Shown piece by piece: positions 59,980 through 64,000 of a stretch of DNA of 64,000 nucleotides; position 1 is the stretch's first letter, and the number at the start of each line of letters is the position of its first letter. Origin of the DNA: Arthrobacter jinronghuae (GTDB lineage Bacteria > Actinomycetota > Actinomycetes > Actinomycetales > Micrococcaceae). The notes beneath the pieces are model-generated. The model ran no database searches and had not been told where the DNA came from. It saw only the letters and a program-made list of their open reading frames with translations. The stretch spans positions 1,798,001 through 1,862,000 of the forward strand of contig NZ_CP104263.1 in assembly GCF_025244825.1 (NCBI RefSeq), read 5' to 3'. Position numbers and translations under genes: made by a program.

Positions 59980-61326
59980 CTATGCAGTGGCCGGGCGCAC
60001 CGGGGCGGCGGTCTTGTCCAGGTGCAGACCCAGTTCCGCTGTCGGGGTGTGTGCGGTCTCCTTGGCGGTGAGGGCGGAAATCGCGGCGATGGCGCAGATA
60101 GCGCCGGTGAACATGCTGGTGACTACCCATCCGCCGGGTTCCAGTCCGCCGATGGCAGCAACGATGGACGGTGCAAAACCGGCCATCAGGAAGCCGAGCT
60201 GCGTGCCGATGGCGAGGCCGGAGAAGCGGACCTTGGCGCTGAACATCTCTCCGTAGAAGGACGGCCAGACGGCGTTCGCCGCCGCGTAGCCGCAGGAGAA
60301 TACCGCCACGGAAAGGGCGAACTGCAGCAGGGTGTTACCGGACTCCATGGACAGCAGGTAGAACGGCATGATCACCGCACTTGATACCGCACCGTAGATG
60401 AAGACCGGACGGCGCCCGATCCGGTCGGCCAGCCGGCCGAACAGCGGCTGCGTGAACAGCGCGAAGACGTTGCCGGCGACCACGAGCCAGAGCGTAATGT
60501 TCGCGTCCACGTCGCCCACCTCGGTGCCGTACTTGATGGCCAGCGTTCCGTAGACGGTGGAAACCGCCGCGATGAAGGCGCAGCAGATGACCCGCAGCAC
60601 GTCGCGCCAGTGGTCCTTCAGCAGGACGCCCACCGGCAGCTTCACGATCTCGTTGCGTTCCTTGGCCTCCGTGAAGGTGGGGGTTTCATGCAGGGAGCGG
60701 CGGATGAAGTAGGTGACTACGACAACCACGGCGCTCAGCCAGAACGGAATGCGCCAGCCGATGCCGTACTTGATGTCGTCCGGCAGGGCAACCACGGGAA
60801 TGAACACCAGTGCGGCAAGGATCTGTCCGCCCTGGGTGCCGGTCAGGGTCCAGGACGTGAAGAACGAGCGGCGGTTGTCCGGCGCGTGTTCCAGGGTCAT
60901 GGAACTGGCGCCGGCCTGCTCGCCGGCGGCGGAAAGCCCCTGCATCAGGCGGCAGAAGACCAGCAGGACGGGAGCCCACCAGCCGATCGTGTTGAAGTCC
61001 GGCAGGCAGCCGATCAGGAAGGTGGACCCGCCCATCAGCAGGAGGGTGAACATCAGGACTTTCTGGCGGCCCACCCGGTCGCCGAAGTGTCCGAGGATAA
61101 CGGCGCCGACCGGACGGGCAATATAGGCGAAACCGAAGGTGGCGAGCGACATAACGCTGGCCTGGGTGTCGGCGTCCGGGAAGAACACGCGCGGGAAAAT
61201 GAGCGCGGCAGCGGAACCGAAGATAAAGAAGTCGTAGTACTCGACGGCACTGCCCATAAAGCTGGCAGTGGCGGCCTTGCGCGGGGTCTTGCCCGTTGCT
61301 GGTCCAGCGGGGGCGGATGCGTCCAT
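59980..61326 (-). CDS. MHS-family MFS transporter, probable shikimate/quinate uptake
   Basis: A 448-residue permease of the metabolite:H+ symporter branch, with about 12 helices. The N-terminal KAATASFMGSAVEYYDFFIFGSAAAL with GSxxExYDF is the MHS signature; FGDRVGRQKVLMF is motif A and GLSAAGEQAGASSMTLEHAP the second MHS mark. FGRLADRIGRRPVFI repeats motif A. ShiA, KgtP and ProP belong here. Divergent genes for shikimate dehydrogenase and dehydroshikimate dehydratase make shikimate, quinate or a related hydroaromatic acid the likely cargo. ATG at 61326; the start region holds CAGGAGAGA. Confidence 0.9.
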   Translation of the reverse strand: MDASAPAGPATGKTPRKAATASFMGSAVEYYDFFIFGSAAALIFPRVFFPDADTQASVMSLATFGFAYIARPVGAVILGHFGDRVGRQKVLMFTLLLMGGSTFLIGCLPDFNTIGWWAPVLLVFCRLMQGLSAAGEQAGASSMTLEHAPDNRRSFFTSWTLTGTQGGQILAALVFIPVVALPDDIKYGIGWRIPFWLSAVVVVVTYFIRRSLHETPTFTEAKERNEIVKLPVGVLLKDHWRDVLRVICCAFIAAVSTVYGTLAIKYGTEVGDVDANITLWLVVAGNVFALFTQPLFGRLADRIGRRPVFIYGAVSSAVIMPFYLLSMESGNTLLQFALSVAVFSCGYAAANAVWPSFYGEMFSAKVRFSGLAIGTQLGFLMAGFAPSIVAAIGGLEPGGWVVTSMFTGAICAIAAISALTAKETAHTPTAELGLHLDKTAAPVRPATA

Positions 61327-61368
61327 TGCATCTCTCCTGACGTGGGCTGAGGTTGGGGGGGTGGGCGA

Positions 61369-61455
61369 CGTGTGCGGTATTGGATTGTGCGGCGTTTGTG
61401 TACGGCATCGACTTGTGCGGCATCACTTGTGCGGAATGCGCACTTGTGTGCATTC
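61369..61455. promoter_or_regulatory. Iterated TTGTGCGG words and a GAATGC palindrome between the shikimate genes
   Basis: TGTGCGG/TTGTG words start at about 61369, 61385, 61396, 61413, 61427 and 61443. The last part forms an imperfect palindrome at 61434-61455, GAATGCrCAC with its complement, 9 of 11 positions matching. The block is 43 bp from the transporter start and 121 bp from the dehydrogenase start, so one regulator could serve both. IclR- or LysR-type proteins usually control such genes. CCCACAGTTA also occurs twice further right (61479, 61545). Confidence 0.6.
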
Positions 61456-61575
61456 TCCGTACGCTTGAAGTAATGTAGCCCACAGTTAAGGGTCCGGCAA
61501 GCAGCGACGCATATGAGTCCTGCGTGGTCGAAAGGGCACCGCCGCCCACAGTTAGGCACCGGAAGGAACAGCGCC

Positions 61576-62448
61576 ATGAGCGGCACCGAGGAATCATTCG
61601 TTGTCGGGTTGATCGGGGAAGGCATCACCGCTTCCCTCACCCCGCCCATGCATGAAAGGGAGGCCGATCATCAGGGGCTGCGCTACATTTACCGGCCGAT
61701 TGACCTCACAAAGCTGGGCCGTCCGGGCACCGACGTCGGAGCGCTGCTGCGCGCCGGCCGGGACCTGGGCTTCAACGCCTTCAATGTGACGCATCCCTGC
61801 AAGCAGCTGGTCCTGGCCGAACTCGATGAAGTGTCCGACGACGCCGCGCGGCTAGGCGCAGTCAACACCGTCCTGATCCGCGACGGCAGGTTCATCGGGC
61901 ACAACACCGATTTCTCCGGCTTCGGCGGAGCACTGGCCGGCGGATTGCCGGACGCCAAGCTGGACGCGGTGGTCCAGCTCGGCGTAGGCGGGGCAGGAGC
62001 GGCCGTGGCCTATGCCCTGCTCAAGGCGGGCACCGGCCGGCTGACCCTGCTGGACCTGGACCCCCTGCGCGCTGCGGAACGCGCCGCAGCACTGTCCGGG
62101 CTCTTCCCGGACCGGGAGATTATCTCCGGCACGCCGGCAGACCTTGCAGCCGTCCTGCCCGGAGCCGACGGCCTGGTCCATGCCACACCGGTGGGGATGC
62201 ATTCCCATCCCGGCCTCGCCGTGGACCTGGACCTGCTCAGCCCCTCCCAGTGGGTGGCCGACGTCGTCTACCGTCCGGTGGAAACGGAACTGATCCGCGG
62301 CGCACAGGCGCGGGGCTGCAGTGTGCTGGACGGCGGCCGGATGGCCGTGGGCCAGGCCGTGGACGCCTTTGAGCTGATTACCGGCATCCGGCCCGACGCG
62401 GCGCGGATGCTCACCCACTTCCACGAACTGATTAGCCAGGGCCGCTGA
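61576..62448 (+). CDS. Shikimate (quinate) dehydrogenase family protein
   Basis: A 290-residue AroE-fold dehydrogenase. Substrate-site motifs are SLTPPMHEREA (shikimate-binding Ser/Thr), NVTHPCKQLV with the catalytic Lys, and NTDFSGF with catalytic Asp. The NAD(P) loop is LGVGGAGAAVAYALL, followed by TLLDLDPLRA, where the acidic residue favours NAD+. DGLVHATPVGM and GGRMAVGQAVDAFELITG are family marks. With the transporter and dehydratase neighbours it fits catabolic QsuD-type enzymes that oxidise shikimate or quinate with NAD+, rather than the biosynthetic AroE. GGAAGGAA precedes the ATG. Confidence 0.92.
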   Translation: MSGTEESFVVGLIGEGITASLTPPMHEREADHQGLRYIYRPIDLTKLGRPGTDVGALLRAGRDLGFNAFNVTHPCKQLVLAELDEVSDDAARLGAVNTVLIRDGRFIGHNTDFSGFGGALAGGLPDAKLDAVVQLGVGGAGAAVAYALLKAGTGRLTLLDLDPLRAAERAAALSGLFPDREIISGTPADLAAVLPGADGLVHATPVGMHSHPGLAVDLDLLSPSQWVADVVYRPVETELIRGAQARGCSVLDGGRMAVGQAVDAFELITGIRPDAARMLTHFHELISQGR

Positions 62449-62468
62449 GGGCCGGGGACCGGAGCACC

Positions 62469-64000
62469 ATGCGCACGTCAATTGCCACCGTCTGCCTGAG
62501 CGGGACGCTCGAAGAGAAAATGCGTGCCTGCGCCGATGCAGGTTTCGACGGCATTGAAATCTTCGAACCGGACCTCTTAGTGTCCCCGTCCAGCCCGGAG
62601 CAGATCCGCGCCCTGGCGGACACCCTGGGCCTGACCCTGGACCTGTACCAGCCGTTCCGCGACTTCGAAGGCGTCGAAGCACCCCTGCTGGAAGCCAACC
62701 TGGACCGGGCCCGGGCAAAGTTCGAACTGATGAACCGCCTGGGCATCGAAACCATGCTCCTGTGCAGCAACGTGGGCACTGCCACCATCGACGACGACGC
62801 CGCGGCGGCGGACCAGCTGCGCCGGCTGGGTGAACTGGCGGCCGGCTACGGGGTGAAGGTTGCCTACGAAGCACTGGCCTGGGGGCGCTACGTGAATGAC
62901 TTCGAGCATGCCCAGCGCATAGTGGACCTGGCCGACCACCCGCAGATCGGCACCTGCCTGGACAGCTTCCATATCCTCTCCCGCGGCTGGGACCCGGCCG
63001 CGATCGAAAAAATCCCGGCGGAGAAGATCTTCTTCGTCCAACTCGCCGACGCGCCGGAACTGTCCCTGGACGTCCTCTCCTGGAGCCGGCACTACCGGGT
63101 CTTTCCCGGGGAGGGCGCGTTCGACCTGGTGCGGTTCATGGCCCACCTGGTCCGCAGCGGCTACAACGGGCCCGTCTCCCTGGAGATCTTCAACGACGTC
63201 TTCCGGCAGACGGCCGAGGACCGCACGGCGGTGGACGCCATGCGGTCCCTGATCTGGCTGGAGGAGCGTACGGCGTCGTACCTCAAAGAGCACGACGGCG
63301 GCACGCACTATCCGATGTCCCTCGCGACCCTGCCGAGCGTGGCCGAGCCCACCGGGTTCAACTTCGCCGAGGTCAAGGCCGGGAACCCGGACGCCGTCTC
63401 CGCACTCCTGTATCAGCTGGGCTTCAGCTTCGCCGGCGGACACCGGACCAAACCAGTGCAGCTGTGGACCTCCGGCGCGGCCCGCGTGATCATCAACGGG
63501 CAGCAGGCCGGCGGCATGGAACCGGGGATCTCGGCACTGGGCCTGGACGTGCAGGACCCGCAGGCCGCTGCCTCCCGCGCCGTGCAGCTGCGGGCACGGC
63601 CGGTAAGCCGGCGCAGCCAGGCGGACGAGCAGGTTCTCCAGGCCGTGTTTGCTCCGGACTCCACGGAGGTCTTCCTCTGCGAAGCCACCGCCGACGGCAC
63701 TGCCGCGTGGGCGGACGAGTTCGGACCCGCGGTGCAGCAGGGGCCCGGGGGAACCGCCGGGCAGCCGGCACAGCCGCTGATTTCGGCCATTGACCACATC
63801 AACCTGTCCCAGCCCTGGCAGCACTTCGACGAAGCGGTGCTCTTCTACGAGTCCACGCTTTCCCTGACCCCTATCGCCTCGCAGGAGGTCCCCAGCCCCA
63901 TGGGGCTGGTCCGCAGCCAGGTGATGCGCAGCGCCGACGGCGGGGTGCGGCTGGCGTTGAACATTGCCCCGTTGATCGTGGAATCCGGGCCCGGCGGCGG
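62469..64000 (+). CDS. 3-Dehydroshikimate dehydratase, fused to HPPD-like domain (cut by window end)
   Basis: 510 codons of an open frame that runs off the window. Residues 1 to about 270 are a TIM-barrel sugar-isomerase-like domain: VAYEALAWGRY, IGTCLDSFHI, FFVQLADAP and VSLEIFNDVFR supply the metal ligands Glu, Asp, Gln and Glu. From about residue 435 a vicinal-oxygen-chelate domain begins (AIDHINLSQPWQHFDEAVLFYE), as in 4-hydroxyphenylpyruvate dioxygenase. This is the QuiC1/QsuB architecture that turns 3-dehydroshikimate into protocatechuate. ATG at 62469 with GGAG ahead, 20 bp after the dehydrogenase stop, so one operon. Confidence 0.92.
   Translation, partial: MRTSIATVCLSGTLEEKMRACADAGFDGIEIFEPDLLVSPSSPEQIRALADTLGLTLDLYQPFRDFEGVEAPLLEANLDRARAKFELMNRLGIETMLLCSNVGTATIDDDAAAADQLRRLGELAAGYGVKVAYEALAWGRYVNDFEHAQRIVDLADHPQIGTCLDSFHILSRGWDPAAIEKIPAEKIFFVQLADAPELSLDVLSWSRHYRVFPGEGAFDLVRFMAHLVRSGYNGPVSLEIFNDVFRQTAEDRTAVDAMRSLIWLEERTASYLKEHDGGTHYPMSLATLPSVAEPTGFNFAEVKAGNPDAVSALLYQLGFSFAGGHRTKPVQLWTSGAARVIINGQQAGGMEPGISALGLDVQDPQAAASRAVQLRARPVSRRSQADEQVLQAVFAPDSTEVFLCEATADGTAAWADEFGPAVQQGPGGTAGQPAQPLISAIDHINLSQPWQHFDEAVLFYESTLSLTPIASQEVPSPMGLVRSQVMRSADGGVRLALNIAPLIVESGPGG

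Overview
The window is 64 kb of dense, GC-rich chromosome with gene content typical of an actinobacterium of the family Micrococcaceae, most likely Arthrobacter or a close relative. Pointers are frequent GTG/TTG starts, an RNase J with its usual actinobacterial sequence, a mycothiol-dependent-isomerase-fold protein, a DUF222-HNH (13E12-type) gene with an actinobacterial SOS box, and a ydaO-type c-di-AMP riboswitch in front of a cell-wall hydrolase. The assignment rests on gene content only. I saw no rRNA, tRNA, CRISPR array, prophage or insertion sequence.

Layout. 1-2.9 kb: tail of an acyl-CoA dehydrogenase, an SMP-30-like lactonase, a TetR regulator, a YqeY protein and a DinB-fold protein. 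2.9-4 kb: a Fur-family regulator with a 27-bp operator in its promoter, and an unrecognised small protein of three 17-residue repeats. 4-8.3 kb: ABC-F ATPase, cation/proton antiporter, DUF2071 and SRPBCC proteins. 8.3-11.5 kb: a lipoprotein fusing alkaline phosphatase to glycerophosphodiesterase, and a Sua5/YciO protein. 11.5-13.6 kb: a DUF222-HNH gene whose start codon lies inside a perfect SOS box, preceded by a degenerate repeat array. 13.6-22.4 kb: a glycosyltransferase, zinc-ribbon protein, RNase J, class A PBP, small winged-helix protein, GH13 enzyme and a TetR-SDR pair. 22.6-30.5 kb: complete kdpFABCDE potassium-uptake operon led by an extra 27-residue membrane peptide. 30.6-31.7 kb: LysM/NlpC-P60 hydrolase under a c-di-AMP riboswitch. 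32-42.9 kb: MFS transporter, stand-alone LigD-type polymerase domain, TusA/YedE sulfur pair, glycosyltransferase, hydrolase, acyltransferase, two Rossmann oxidoreductases, carboxylesterase and arginase-family protein. 43-50.8 kb: second ABC-F ATPase, a second same-length carboxylesterase, dihydrolipoyl dehydrogenase, DUF4389 membrane protein and an orphan. 50.9-55.8 kb: thioesterase and a four-glycosyltransferase cluster. 55.8-59.9 kb: GH3 beta-glucosidase and ABC1-family kinase. 60-64 kb: shikimate/quinate use (MHS transporter, shikimate dehydrogenase, 3-dehydroshikimate dehydratase, the last cut by the window end).

How parts work together. KdpD/KdpE should switch on the high-affinity potassium pump, and the next transcript, read towards it, is controlled by c-di-AMP, a nucleotide tied to potassium and wall homeostasis elsewhere. 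The shikimate genes form an uptake-oxidation-dehydration route towards protocatechuate, with an iterated TTGTGCGG operator region between the divergent genes. Three glycosyltransferase transcription units share a TACTAAG-based promoter element. Many convergent gene pairs overlap by 4-52 bp at their stops, and several genes look leaderless.
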